From positions 1 to 51,633 of the forward strand of contig CAJTPS010000026.1 in NCBI GenBank assembly GCA_910578555.1: 51,633 nucleotides of DNA, written 5' to 3'. Numbering within the stretch: the stretch's first letter is position 1; each line of letters begins with the position of its first letter. The notes below the pieces were generated by a model. It saw only the letters and a program-made list of their open reading frames with translations. It ran no database searches and had not been told where the DNA came from. Both the position numbers and the translations under genes were made by a program. Positions 1 through 8,785 of this stretch are shown piece by piece. Source of the stretch: an uncultured Lachnospiraceae bacterium. Lineage in GTDB: Bacteria > Bacillota > Clostridia > Lachnospirales > Lachnospiraceae.

Positions 1-393
1 CTTTGCTAACGCAAAGTCGCAAATATCAAATTTGTGGCGCTCCGCATGCCACTTTGTGAGCCGTGAATGCACCGGAACATCTGCTTATATGCCATTTCCT
101 GATTTCCGCGTAAAGTTCATAACAGATATCATATCAATTTTATTACACAAAATCAAATAGGACTTTGAAGACTTCCAACACAGATTTTTGATATACAGTT
201 TTTTCAAAAATGTATTTACAATGATATCAACCCTGTGCTATAGTTTATGAAAAGCATATTTTCTATACATATACAGATCAGTAACTTCTTTTTTTTCTAA
301 GTTTCAGAAAATCCATGCTTTGAACCCAATTCACATTTACAAAAAGCAGGAGGATTTGAAACAGTTCTCCTGCAGCTTTCAGGAGGACATGCA
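1..393. other. Upstream region of the Rpn-type gene, no gene seen
   Basis: No convincing coding region is seen. The first 60 bases hold two short hairpins: CTTTGC/GCAAAG at 1-16, and GTGGC/GCCAC around 35-53. They look like the edge of a structured intergenic element cut by the window start. The middle is AT-rich and probably carries the promoter, but no clean -35/-10 pair was assigned. The last 50 bases hold the overlapping inverted repeats described separately. Confidence 0.5.
346..387 (+). promoter_or_regulatory. Mutually exclusive hairpins covering the ribosome binding site
   Basis: CAGGAGGA occurs twice, at 347-354 and 380-387, with the complementary TTCTCCTG between them at 365-372. 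The middle segment can pair with the upstream copy (9 bp including G346-C373, 12-nt loop) or with the second copy (8 bp, 7-nt loop). The second copy is the Shine-Dalgarno sequence of the gene starting at 394. One fold hides the SD and the other frees it. The pairings are read from sequence; a regulatory role is inference. Confidence 0.4.
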
Positions 394-1371
394 ATGAACG
401 AGACAAAAACACGCAAACCCAAGGCTGACAAAACGCAGACAGGCAGTATAAAAACAGGCGACATGCAATCACATGAACCAGATGTACGGCGCAACTACAA
501 AGACACCGTATTCCGAATGCTTTTTTCCAGTAAAGAAAATCTGTTGAGTCTGTACAATGCGCTGAACGGAACGGATTATATGGCGATGGATTCCCTTGAG
601 ATCACCACGTTGAAAAATGCAGTTTATATGAATTATAAGAATGACATTTCCTTCGTATTCGATTTCGAACTGCTGCTCTATGAACACCAGTCAACCGTAA
701 ATCCGAACATGCCGCTGCGGGATCTGATCTACGTGACCAGGATGCTGCAGGGCCTGACCCGGAATGCCAACCTGTACAGCAGCTTCCTCGTCCGTATTCC
801 GGCGCCCAGATTCGTCGTATTCTACAACGGCGTAGATTTCCAGCCCGAACAACAGGTACTGCACCTGTCGGATGCCTTTGTAAAAAAGCAGGCGCACCCG
901 GCACTGGAACTGGATGTAATCATCTATAACATCAACTTCGGACATAATCAGAAACTTCTGGATGCTTGCCGCCTGTTAAGGGAATACGCCCAGTACGTTG
1001 CACAGGTCCGAACTTACGCTCAGGAAACAGATTTTCCGGAAGCCGTCGAGCGGGCTGTGACATATTGCATTAAAAACGGAATACTTTCAGACTTTTTGTC
1101 AAAAAATCGTGCGGAGGTGATCGCAGTGAGTATCTTTGAGTATGATGAAGAACAGCATATAAAAAGTGAACGAGAGGAATGGCGGGAAGTCGGCCGGGAA
1201 GAAGGCCTCTCCATCGGACGGGAAGAAGGTCTCTCTATCGGCCGGGACACCCTCGCCTTAATGCTCAAATCCCTGCTGGCTGCCGGCAAAGCCGAAGAAA
1301 TGCAGCGCGTCCTTTCTGACAGCGCATATCGGGAGGAATTATGGAAGGAATATCTTGCCGGCAATAAATAG
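394..1371 (+). CDS. Rpn family recombination-promoting nuclease / putative transposase
   Basis: The 325-residue protein matches the Rpn / PD-(D/E)XK 'putative transposase' family that is multicopy in gut Clostridia. After a Lys/Thr-rich N-terminus comes the typical opening RRNYKDTVFRMLFS. The nuclease-like core follows, with FELLLYEHQST (the E-x-Q type active-site strand) and NMPLRDLIYVTRM. The C-terminus is a charged helix with a tandem repeat of GREEGLSI, a region that commonly varies in copy number in this family. The start at 394 is set by AGGAGG at 381-386. Family members are thought to be nucleases that promote RecA-independent recombination; activity of this copy is unknown. It stands alone, with no terminal repeats seen around it. 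Confidence 0.85.
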   Translation: MNETKTRKPKADKTQTGSIKTGDMQSHEPDVRRNYKDTVFRMLFSSKENLLSLYNALNGTDYMAMDSLEITTLKNAVYMNYKNDISFVFDFELLLYEHQSTVNPNMPLRDLIYVTRMLQGLTRNANLYSSFLVRIPAPRFVVFYNGVDFQPEQQVLHLSDAFVKKQAHPALELDVIIYNINFGHNQKLLDACRLLREYAQYVAQVRTYAQETDFPEAVERAVTYCIKNGILSDFLSKNRAEVIAVSIFEYDEEQHIKSEREEWREVGREEGLSIGREEGLSIGRDTLALMLKSLLAAGKAEEMQRVLSDSAYREELWKEYLAGNK

Positions 1372-1518
1372 GTTCATGGATACGTATCGCTCGTTCTGCC
1401 CGTTCATTTTTATCATATCACTGTCCATTCCGGAGCGTTTACACGACAAGTGAAACAATCGGCACACCAGTGTAATTTTTCAACCTATATCTGCCCTAAA
1501 AAGACTTTCATATAAGTG

Positions 1519-1547
1519 TTGACATTAAGAGTACAAAGTGTTATCTT
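1519..1547 (+). promoter_or_regulatory. Promoter of the blaI-blaR1 pair
   Basis: TTGACA at 1519-1524 and TATCTT at 1542-1547 are separated by exactly 17 bp, close to the sigma-A consensus. The transcript would start near 1553 and run into the BlaI-type gene at 1677. The spacer contains the first operator-like half of the large dyad. Confidence 0.65.
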
Positions 1548-1576
1548 TATTTTAGATTACACATTGTACTCTTAAT
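1524..1576 (+). promoter_or_regulatory. Dual BlaI-type operator within an 18-bp-arm dyad
   Basis: ATTAAGAGTACAA (1524-1536) is perfectly inverted at 1564-1576. With one mismatch the arms extend to 18 bp. Each arm holds a TACA-N3-TGT core: TACAAAGTGTT at 1532-1542 and TACACATTGTA at 1558-1568. This resembles the TACA...TGTA core of known BlaI/MecI operators. The first core lies between -35 and -10 and the second just past the expected start site. This suggests autorepression by the downstream BlaI-like protein, as known for the family. Confidence 0.6.
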
Positions 1577-1676
1577 TTTTTATTCCGGTGGCTGTAGAGA
1601 ACATACGGGACTTGTATAAAACGCCTGTATTCGTTCCGCACAAGGTTCACCGCAATACTACGGATCGGAGGAAATT

Positions 1677-2066
1677 ATGCAGCAAATATCAGACTATGAA
1701 CTGGAACTCATGAAAGTGATCTGGGCAAACGGGGGAACTGCGCTCTACGCGGAGATCGTCGCGGCACTGTCCGTTAAAGGAATGGAATGGACGAAGAATA
1801 CAATTATCACTCTGCTTTCCCGGCTGATCGATAAGGGACTGCTTAAGACCAACAAAATTGGACACCGCAACAAATACACGGCAATCGTCTCCGAAGATGA
1901 ATATCAATCTTCCCAGACGGAAACCTTCCTCCATAAGGTCTATGAAGGAAATGCCAAAGGACTTGTCTCCGCACTGATCCAGAAAGATCTGCTGTCCGCC
2001 GCGGACTATGAAGATCTAAAGAAATACTGGGAAGAACTGAATGGCAATTCCACGACCGGAAACTGA
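1677..2066 (+). CDS. BlaI/MecI/CopY family transcriptional repressor
   Basis: The 129-residue length is standard for the family. The N-terminal winged helix (about residues 1-75) starts ISDYELELMKVIW. It continues with WTKNTIITLLSRLIDKGLL, the recognition helix, and RNKYTAIVSEDEY, the wing. The C-terminal half is helical and should dimerise. In known systems the partner BlaR1 triggers cleavage of the repressor. The classic Asn-Phe cleavage pair is not seen here, so the inactivation mechanism may differ. The start is set by GGAGGAAATT before ATG. The M56 gene follows after 68 bp on the same strand. Confidence 0.92.
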   Translation: MQQISDYELELMKVIWANGGTALYAEIVAALSVKGMEWTKNTIITLLSRLIDKGLLKTNKIGHRNKYTAIVSEDEYQSSQTETFLHKVYEGNAKGLVSALIQKDLLSAADYEDLKKYWEELNGNSTTGN

Positions 2067-2134
2067 GGCATTACGATAAACCGCCATACCTGTATCCCAC
2101 GGCAACACTACACAAAAATCGAGGGCTGTTAGAC

Positions 2135-4828
2135 ATGAATGAATTACTGAAAATCATCTTATCCCTGTCACTTTCGGGAAGCATACTGATTCTGGCTTTA
2201 CTGCTTCTTCGTCCGCTCTGCCGGAACCGGATGAGCTGGCGCTGGCAGTACTATATCTGGCTCTTAGTCATAGCGCGTCTTCTGCTGCCGCTGACGCCGG
2301 ATACCAGCGTGACGGGGAATCTTTTCCGGCAGGCGGAAATCCGAATCTCGAAAATCGCAGACGCTGCTTCGCCTCTTACCGATAAAGCCGCCGGTATAAG
2401 TCCAGAAAATAATATGGATAACGCCGCCCGCCAGAATGAAACGGATCCTGACCGCCACTTCAGGCAGGCGGATTCTGACGACATGTCCGACATGAATCAC
2501 AGTATACAATCTGGCGATACGGCCGGCACCAGCCTCATGGCGCCGCCCGATGACACATCCGACAGCAACACGACGACCACCACACAGACCATCCGTATCC
2601 CAAAGGATATCTTCCCAGCGCTCTGTGCCCTCTGGCTGGTAGCTGCCATGCTTTTGTTTGTGCGCAAAGTCACTATCTACCAGAGCTTTGTAAAGTATGT
2701 GAATGCCGGCAGCACGCCTGTCGATGATATTGCTCTGTTAGAACGTTTCGGACAGATCATCGTGGAACAGCATGTACGCAGCACGATAGACCTTCGTGTC
2801 AACAGCCTTGTATCCTCACCGCTGCTCATCGGATTCCGGCGTGCCCGTATTATCCTGCCGACCACAGATTTATCAGCAGACGATTTCTATTATACCATCC
2901 TGCATGAACTGACACATTACAGAAGACGGGATATGTTCTACAAATGGCTGGTGCAGCTTACCGTCTGCCTGCACTGGTTTAATCCTTTCGTCTATATGAT
3001 GGACCGTGAAATCAACCGGCTCTGTGAACTCTCCTGTGACGAGAGAGTTATTTCGACATTTCCAGATAATCTGCGCAAATACTACGGTGACACGCTTCTG
3101 AATGCCATTGGCACAGGCGGCACATACAAGGATTCGGTTGCCTCTGTCACACTGTATGAAAGTAAAGAATTAATAAAAGAAAGGTTGGATGCGATGATGA
3201 ACTTCAGGAAAATTCCCAAATGGATAAAGATTACAGCCGTATTTCTCACTGGTATACTGTTTGGCGGAGCGGTCGTACTCGGCGCTTATGCGACACCGGC
3301 TGCCGAGGACATTCAAACCACTTACAACGCAGAGGGAAACGACTCTTCCGGCCATACCTACTATTTCACGCAGGCGGGATACTATCAGCCTCCCTATATC
3401 ATATTTCTCGGCTACAACCTGCCCTCCTCGCCTTCTTCCGCCCAGCGTGTATTCGGCGCACAGGATAACACCCTGCTTACGCTTTCGGACGGTAGTACCA
3501 TGCCGGTATATTTCACCGCAGAATCTGAGAAATACATGACCGATGCAGCCGCTCTCCACGCAATAACCACTCTTGTTGAACGTCTGAGCGCAAAACATAA
3601 GAATACGGACCGCCCGATTGAAGCACCGCTCATTTCCAGCATAGAATATGTCGGTGATACCGATCCGGAACTTCTGGCAGAAACATATTATAGAGAGGAT
3701 GACCTGAATAATTTCATCGCCGTTTTCCCGGAGTTAAACAGCCGTACACAACAGGAATATCTTAGCCGCATGTTTGAGGACGATGAATCCGGATTCTTTT
3801 CATGCTGCCTCAGCCTGCTATACGAGGACAGCACTTACAAAGAACTCGTAGAGTCCTATATACGCAAGGCATATGAGCAGGATAAGACCGGCTTTTTCGC
3901 GTCGCTCGCATGCATGCTGGACGAATCGTCCAGAAGGTACTGGCTGGAAAAATGCAAGAGAGACGGCAACAGCAGCTACTACTATATCCTCCGCGCAAAT
4001 GATGCATCGATACCCAGGATGGAAGAAGACTTCGAAAACGAAAATGCCTATTACGAAGAAGGTTGGGATGAAGACTTATCCGATGAGGATTACCCCGACG
4101 AAATAACCGCCGTAGAAGAACTCATAGACGACTGGATGGAAAATAATCAAAACAGCTTGGAAAACATCGATGCCTATCAGGAAGAATATAACGAACAGAG
4201 TATCATCATCATCAAAAACGCTTACTATTACCAAAACGCCCGTGTTCGCCTCCTGATGGATCTGCGTGCTGATGGTTCCTTTGAAAATTTCGCATATAAT
4301 AAACGTGGAACCGTCGATCTGCGTCTGATCCGGGACGCCGGTAACAGGATTATCCGCGTGGAATATCTGACTGCAGAAGAATCCGCCGAAATATTAGAAG
4401 AGATCAACGACTACCCTGTTACAGGCCCGGACGATACACATTATAATACCACAAATATCATAGACTTAAACCGGCTCACCAGACAGGATATCCCGGCAGC
4501 TCTGCTGAAGACACTGGATTCCTGCGATACCGGGAAATGGTATGTGATCAGTGACGACGGGAAACAGTACATCTACTATAACGGTCTGCCGCATACTTAT
4601 GCCTACGAGCCTTGGATCACAGGCAGTGACACGGGAGATCTGATCACTGTGGAGATTACCGATGTTAATATAGAATCCCCGTTTCTTCGCAGCGATGAAG
4701 CCTTAAGTCATTATGTCCTGCTGTCGTTCTCGTACACGCCGGACAGTCCGGAGGCAGATTTTAGCCTGGCGCTTCAATACAATAATGTGCCTGTCAAGTA
4801 CGAAAGTATCTCCACCGCTGCGCCTTGA
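2135..4828 (+). CDS. BlaR1-like M56 family membrane metallopeptidase
   Basis: The 897-residue protein is longer than BlaR1 (about 600). Two N-terminal membrane helices (about residues 5-27 and 35-55) are followed by an acidic, Asp/Thr/Gln-rich loop. A third helix follows near 155-175. The zinc protease signature HELTH is at residues 257-261, with NRLCELSCDERV about 30 residues later supplying the distal Glu. Another helix is near 365-388. The remaining ~500 residues form a soluble extracytoplasmic region with helical repeats and an Asp/Glu-rich stretch (about 625-650). No penicillin-binding fold was recognised there. It is paired with the BlaI-like repressor upstream, so it likely senses an envelope signal and inactivates that repressor. 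The ligand is unknown. Confidence 0.88.
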   Translation: MNELLKIILSLSLSGSILILALLLLRPLCRNRMSWRWQYYIWLLVIARLLLPLTPDTSVTGNLFRQAEIRISKIADAASPLTDKAAGISPENNMDNAARQNETDPDRHFRQADSDDMSDMNHSIQSGDTAGTSLMAPPDDTSDSNTTTTTQTIRIPKDIFPALCALWLVAAMLLFVRKVTIYQSFVKYVNAGSTPVDDIALLERFGQIIVEQHVRSTIDLRVNSLVSSPLLIGFRRARIILPTTDLSADDFYYTILHELTHYRRRDMFYKWLVQLTVCLHWFNPFVYMMDREINRLCELSCDERVISTFPDNLRKYYGDTLLNAIGTGGTYKDSVASVTLYESKELIKERLDAMMNFRKIPKWIKITAVFLTGILFGGAVVLGAYATPAAEDIQTTYNAEGNDSSGHTYYFTQAGYYQPPYIIFLGYNLPSSPSSAQRVFGAQDNTLLTLSDGSTMPVYFTAESEKYMTDAAALHAITTLVERLSAKHKNTDRPIEAPLISSIEYVGDTDPELLAETYYREDDLNNFIAVFPELNSRTQQEYLSRMFEDDESGFFSCCLSLLYEDSTYKELVESYIRKAYEQDKTGFFASLACMLDESSRRYWLEKCKRDGNSSYYYILRANDASIPRMEEDFENENAYYEEGWDEDLSDEDYPDEITAVEELIDDWMENNQNSLENIDAYQEEYNEQSIIIIKNAYYYQNARVRLLMDLRADGSFENFAYNKRGTVDLRLIRDAGNRIIRVEYLTAEESAEILEEINDYPVTGPDDTHYNTTNIIDLNRLTRQDIPAALLKTLDSCDTGKWYVISDDGKQYIYYNGLPHTYAYEPWITGSDTGDLITVEITDVNIESPFLRSDEALSHYVLLSFSYTPDSPEADFSLALQYNNVPVKYESISTAAP

Positions 4829-5008
4829 CAGGCCACAGGGTCCATCCCCTATGCCCTGTACTCTCACTTCACAGAATCTTATAACCGCAGCGCAAGATGC
4901 ACTTCATCTCAGAGCAGTTTCATGCGATGAAAGGATTGGCATAATCACCACATACATTTTTCATGCATAAAATAGAGTAAAACCACATAGGATTATAGGT
5001 TACAGATT

Positions 5009-5986
5009 ATGTACTATGCTCTATTTATCTTATTACTACTCGTTCTTTTTGGCATGATCTTCTCCTGTGTCCGCAGGAAAAAGATCATATGCCGCATAAA
5101 ATGCATGGATAAGTGTCAAAAGTGTTCCCTTGTGGAAGAGTTAGCCCAGCCTTTCGGTTACGCTTATCACTGCCGTTGCGGTTTCTTTTCCTCAACAACG
5201 GACGCATGGCAGAAAGCTGCCGGTTACACGTGGCTCTATGACTATATGGCGCCCCGTTTCCAGATGGTATTCGATGCACTTCCCATCTATTTTGATTATC
5301 GCGGAAGAACCTGGCTGATTGAATTATGGAAGGGACAGTACGGCATCAACACCGGTGCGGAACTCGGTATTTACCACGCTGACAGGATTCTCCCCGAATC
5401 AGAATATAAATCGGCCTTCTTTACTGCCGCAGAAGATGATGAAATGCTTCCCTGCACTTTAGAATTATGCAATCACAACAGGGATGAAAACTGTCTGCGG
5501 CTCTTCGAGCGCCACTGGTGGCTCACAATCTTTTTACCCGGACGCTTCTCGCAGCCGTCGGACTTGTGTCTGGAAGCCTCTGTCAGCTTCCCAAACTCTG
5601 AAATGTGTGACGCATTCTACGAAGGACTGTGCCGCGCGGGTTATGACAGGAAACAGATTTCCGTCCACGGACTCTGTGTCTCCTTTATCTTCCATGTATC
5701 AGATTCTGAGGACTTCGGTCTGCTGACACGCTTCCATCGCAGACTTTCCCAACGTTTAAACCGTATGTACTGCAAACTTTTCGTATACGTCACCAGACCT
5801 TTCGTCTGCGCGGAAGACCGCATTCTTTTCCTGTACTACTTTCTTCCATCTGCATTCAGAAGACTGTTCCGTATGCGCAGATGCCACAGACACTGTCATA
5901 AAAGACACGGCTGCCGGCCGCCAAAATGTTATCGCAGCTGCCGGCCGCCCAGACATCATCGGAGACATCCTTATGAGCGCATTTGA
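5009..5986 (+). CDS. DUF4474 domain membrane-anchored protein
   Basis: A single hydrophobic anchor occupies residues 1-22. The DUF4474 region follows, recognisable by LVEELAQPFGYAY, DAWQKAAGYTWLYD, and the well-conserved IYFDYRGRTWLIELWKGQYG followed by NTGAELGIYHAD. The function of DUF4474 is unknown. The last ~40 residues are unusual: rich in His, Arg, Cys and Pro (for example CHRHCHKRHGC), and encoded over a direct repeat of GCTGCCGGCCGCC. The ribosome binding site is weak, so the start is less certain than for neighbours. The 3' end overlaps the next gene by 14 bp, implying co-translation with the phosphoesterase. Confidence 0.82.
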   Translation: MYYALFILLLLVLFGMIFSCVRRKKIICRIKCMDKCQKCSLVEELAQPFGYAYHCRCGFFSSTTDAWQKAAGYTWLYDYMAPRFQMVFDALPIYFDYRGRTWLIELWKGQYGINTGAELGIYHADRILPESEYKSAFFTAAEDDEMLPCTLELCNHNRDENCLRLFERHWWLTIFLPGRFSQPSDLCLEASVSFPNSEMCDAFYEGLCRAGYDRKQISVHGLCVSFIFHVSDSEDFGLLTRFHRRLSQRLNRMYCKLFVYVTRPFVCAEDRILFLYYFLPSAFRRLFRMRRCHRHCHKRHGCRPPKCYRSCRPPRHHRRHPYERI

Positions 5987-6812
5987 CCGCCTGAACCGCG
6001 CCTTCTCACAGGCGCCCGTACTACCGTTAAACCTGCGTTCCAAATATGTTCTTGTCAGTGACTGTCACAGGGGCATCGGCACTTCCTCGGACAATTTCCT
6101 GAAGAACCAGCACCTGTACTTTGCCGCTATGGACCACTATTACCGGAACGGCTTCACCTATATCGAATTAGGTGACGGGGAAGAATTATGGGAAAACAGA
6201 AAAATGAGAAACATTACGGAGATTCACAGCGACGTGTACGACATGTTCGCCCGGTTTGAGCAAAAAGACCGTTTATACCTGATCTACGGCAATCACGACA
6301 TTGTTAAAAAGAAGTGTCCTGTCTACCTCGAAGGCATTATTCTCCGGCCGGAATCGGCTCCGGAGAAGTCACTGTACCTGACCCACGGGCATCAGGCAAG
6401 TCTGCTCAATTCCACGTTCTGGCGGCTGGCACGATTTCTGGTGAGATATTTCTGGAGTCCGTTAGAAAACCTCGGCATTCTGGACCCGACCAGCGCGGCG
6501 AAGAATTATGAAGTAAAAGAAAAATGCGAAGAGACACTGCGCCGCTGGGCCGAAGAAAGCGGGCATATATTGATCACGGGGCATACACACCGCCCCGTGC
6601 TGCCCGCAGAACCCGCCTGCTACTATAATACCGGCAGTTGTGTACATCCACGCTGTATCACCTGTATCGAAATCTCCCGCGGTGAACTGACGCTGGTCAA
6701 ATGGAGTATGCAGGCACGCATGGACAGTCTGCTGTATGTCGCAAGGGAAGTCATTTCGGGACCGGTAAGGCTGCTTGGCGGTCAGAGACAGACGCCCAGT
6801 ACACATTACTAA
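5973..6812 (+). CDS. Metallophosphoesterase family protein
   Basis: The 279-residue calcineurin-like phosphoesterase has its metal-binding motifs in order: LVSDCHRG near residues 25-32, ELGDGEELWE, YGNHD, LTHGHQ and ITGHTHRP. The arrangement resembles UDP-2,3-diacylglucosamine pyrophosphatase-type or serine/threonine phosphatase-type enzymes, but the substrate cannot be read from sequence. The start codon lies inside the 3' end of the DUF4474 gene. The amidotransferase follows after 44 bp, so the three genes probably form one operon. Confidence 0.88.
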   Translation: MSAFDRLNRAFSQAPVLPLNLRSKYVLVSDCHRGIGTSSDNFLKNQHLYFAAMDHYYRNGFTYIELGDGEELWENRKMRNITEIHSDVYDMFARFEQKDRLYLIYGNHDIVKKKCPVYLEGIILRPESAPEKSLYLTHGHQASLLNSTFWRLARFLVRYFWSPLENLGILDPTSAAKNYEVKEKCEETLRRWAEESGHILITGHTHRPVLPAEPACYYNTGSCVHPRCITCIEISRGELTLVKWSMQARMDSLLYVAREVISGPVRLLGGQRQTPSTHY

Positions 6813-6856
6813 GCACTGCATATATTATACTAACACCGACATTATGAGGAACCGCC

Positions 6857-7501
6857 ATGCCATCTCCCATGATCGCGATCGTCGGCCGAACCGGCGACGT
6901 CCATAACTACGAAAACGCCCTTCGCATTCTGGAAATTCCTTATATTACAACACTGACAGTCGAGAAAGCGGCACTTGCCGGCCGGCTGCTATTGCCCGGC
7001 GGGGGCGATATCACACCCGCATTTTTCGGACAGCACAACTGTGGCTCACATGACATCGACACAGAACTGGACATCATACAGCTGCAGGCACTTGACCTTT
7101 TTATGGAACAAAAAAAGCCCGTACTGGGCATATGCAAAGGGCTTCAACTGATCAACGTACATCTGGGCGGAACGATCACACAGCACATCGAATCCGCTGA
7201 TCTTCATAAATGGACCGGCAGGGACCAACAGCACTACGTCTATCACAGCGGACTTGACCGCACCGATTTCTTCTATCAGCTGTACGGTACAAGCGCGCAG
7301 GTCAACTCCGCCCACCATCAGGCTGTGGACCGTCTGGGAAACGGCCTGACTGCGGTATGCCGCTCCGGGGACAATATCGTTGAGGGAATCATGCACACGA
7401 GTCTGCCCGTCATCGCCGTCCAGTGGCATCCGGAACGTATGATGGACAGCGGCGGCGAACAATTATTCCGGTATTTCCTGGCTGCATACTCTACTTCGTA
7501 A
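6857..7501 (+). CDS. Gamma-glutamyl-gamma-aminobutyrate hydrolase family (class I glutamine amidotransferase, peptidase C26)
   Basis: The 214-residue protein matches the C26 family. It has the oxyanion segment LLPGGGDITPAFFG and a nucleophile elbow GICKGLQ with Cys at residue 93. Family members usually have an Arg at the Lys position. VQWHPERM supplies the His-x-Glu of the triad, with HHQAVDRLG before it. Such enzymes hydrolyse gamma-glutamyl amides such as gamma-Glu-GABA; the actual substrate is unknown. RBS GAGGAACC precedes ATG. The 3' end overlaps the convergent DUF2974 gene by 11 bp, leaving no space for a separate terminator. Confidence 0.88.
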   Translation: MPSPMIAIVGRTGDVHNYENALRILEIPYITTLTVEKAALAGRLLLPGGGDITPAFFGQHNCGSHDIDTELDIIQLQALDLFMEQKKPVLGICKGLQLINVHLGGTITQHIESADLHKWTGRDQQHYVYHSGLDRTDFFYQLYGTSAQVNSAHHQAVDRLGNGLTAVCRSGDNIVEGIMHTSLPVIAVQWHPERMMDSGGEQLFRYFLAAYSTS

Positions 7502-8654
7502 ACATCTGCTCCAGTTGAAGCATTCCCTCGTCGAACCGCTCTCTCTGCATCTCGCTTCTGTTCTTAAACCGCTTTTTGGCATTGAGCGAAACGATATTAA
7601 AGAGAGACTTCATGATCCGGATCATCATCCTGCCGGTCTCCGGATCGATATCTTTGAGCGCCGCCCGGATCTTGTGTATACTCTGAAACCAGTTGGCGGT
7701 AAAATCAATCAGATTATCTGTCTCGGAAGCGAGTATGATCTTGTAAAAAGTATCCACAAAAGTGTGCATCTGTTCCTGATCTAAAGAAAGTATCCACTGG
7801 TTCAGGGCTTCATCCATGAATCTGCGTCCTTCATAGAGATCCTCCACGTTCTTAAAATGATCGTCCTTCACCAGCCATGTATAAGGATTATGCTGTGCCA
7901 GTCCGATGGTCTTACTCTCCACCACCCGATAGTCACCGTCCGAATACAGAAGCATCCCTACCAGAGAGGAATGCGGTATCGTCTTATGGATTCTGTCTTC
8001 TATCTCACCGTATGCACTCTGCGCTTTCACCTCCGGGCGAAAGCCCGGTCCGTCATGATCAAAAATCGCCAGAATGCGCCGTCGCACTTTATCCTGACAG
8101 TTCATGCAGGCATAAGTCGCCAGATTGCCGCCTTTAGAATGACCGCCCACATAGAAATCACCCTTGATTTTCTGTGCCGCGCGTTCCAGATATTCCACAC
8201 TCATATGCTGCCCCCGCACCGGCTCCGAGAAGGCAAGATTCATATCTTCCTTCCACCCTACGATCGTCTCATCCGTTCCGCGGTATGCCACATAGCTTAT
8301 GCCGTTGGGCAGGAGAAATGTCACCGCCGAAAACTGTGTCTCCGACTCCAGGTCTATATAGTTTACATAACTCCCTATTTTTATGCCCCCGAATCGCTTT
8401 CCATGATACAGGGCATGAAAAAGCGCCGTATTGTCCTTGCGATAACGCTCGTCGCCGTACAGACTGTCATACTTCTCATGCCCGGCAATCTCATCCATAC
8501 TCACCATGCTTCCCTCATCATCCATACCGGGCGCAACCTCGTCAAACTTCAGATAGGCAAACTGGCTGAGTGCCAGACTGTCCACCTCACTGAGCGGTTT
8601 CTCCTGTAAAGTATAATCACCGTATTCTTTCAGATAATCCAATATCGTTCCCAT
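7491..8654 (-). CDS. DUF2974 (Mbeg1-like) alpha/beta hydrolase
   Basis: About 387 residues. The protein resembles the Mbeg1-like lipase family common in Firmicutes: LSEVDSLALSQFAYLKFD near the N-terminus, YVAYRGTDETIVGWKED (oxyanion and fold region), and the nucleophile elbow GGHSKGGNLA. The Ser is near residue 173 counting from the chosen start. Then comes FDHDGPGF, matching the acid-bearing strand. It is probably a cytoplasmic esterase or lipase, since no signal peptide is seen; the substrate is unknown. The ATG at 8654 has AGGGG 11 bp upstream. A GTG four codons earlier lacks a usable spacing. Confidence 0.85.
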   Translation of the reverse strand: MGTILDYLKEYGDYTLQEKPLSEVDSLALSQFAYLKFDEVAPGMDDEGSMVSMDEIAGHEKYDSLYGDERYRKDNTALFHALYHGKRFGGIKIGSYVNYIDLESETQFSAVTFLLPNGISYVAYRGTDETIVGWKEDMNLAFSEPVRGQHMSVEYLERAAQKIKGDFYVGGHSKGGNLATYACMNCQDKVRRRILAIFDHDGPGFRPEVKAQSAYGEIEDRIHKTIPHSSLVGMLLYSDGDYRVVESKTIGLAQHNPYTWLVKDDHFKNVEDLYEGRRFMDEALNQWILSLDQEQMHTFVDTFYKIILASETDNLIDFTANWFQSIHKIRAALKDIDPETGRMMIRIMKSLFNIVSLNAKKRFKNRSEMQRERFDEGMLQLEQMFTK

Positions 8655-8785
8655 ACGCTGTCTCACCCCTGTTTCTGTTCTGCACCCGTTCTCTTTATTG
8701 CCGGGTTTCCCTCCCGCCGATACACCCTTTCCTCAGTCATCCATAAGCATACTGAAGGCTTGCTCTCTGCCGCGTACCATATTCC

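Noticed and set aside
356..397. A 13-codon leader ORF from TTG overlapping the Rpn start
   Set aside because: The SD-to-start spacing would be only two bases, and TTG starts are rare; more likely by chance.
1524..1585. The BlaI dyad followed by TTTTTT read as an intrinsic terminator
   Set aside because: The arms carry operator cores and overlap a consensus promoter; the 27-base gap between the perfect arms makes it a poor terminator, though a dual role cannot be excluded.
3835..3846. STYK in the BlaR1-like protein, like the active-site STxK of BlaR1 sensors
   Set aside because: It sits in a helical-repeat region (STYKELVESY) without the other penicillin-binding motifs (SxN, KTG). Probably chance.
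7857..8609. 250-residue plus-strand ORF opposite the DUF2974 gene
   Set aside because: Shadow of the hydrolase; His/Arg/Leu-rich composition and no RBS.
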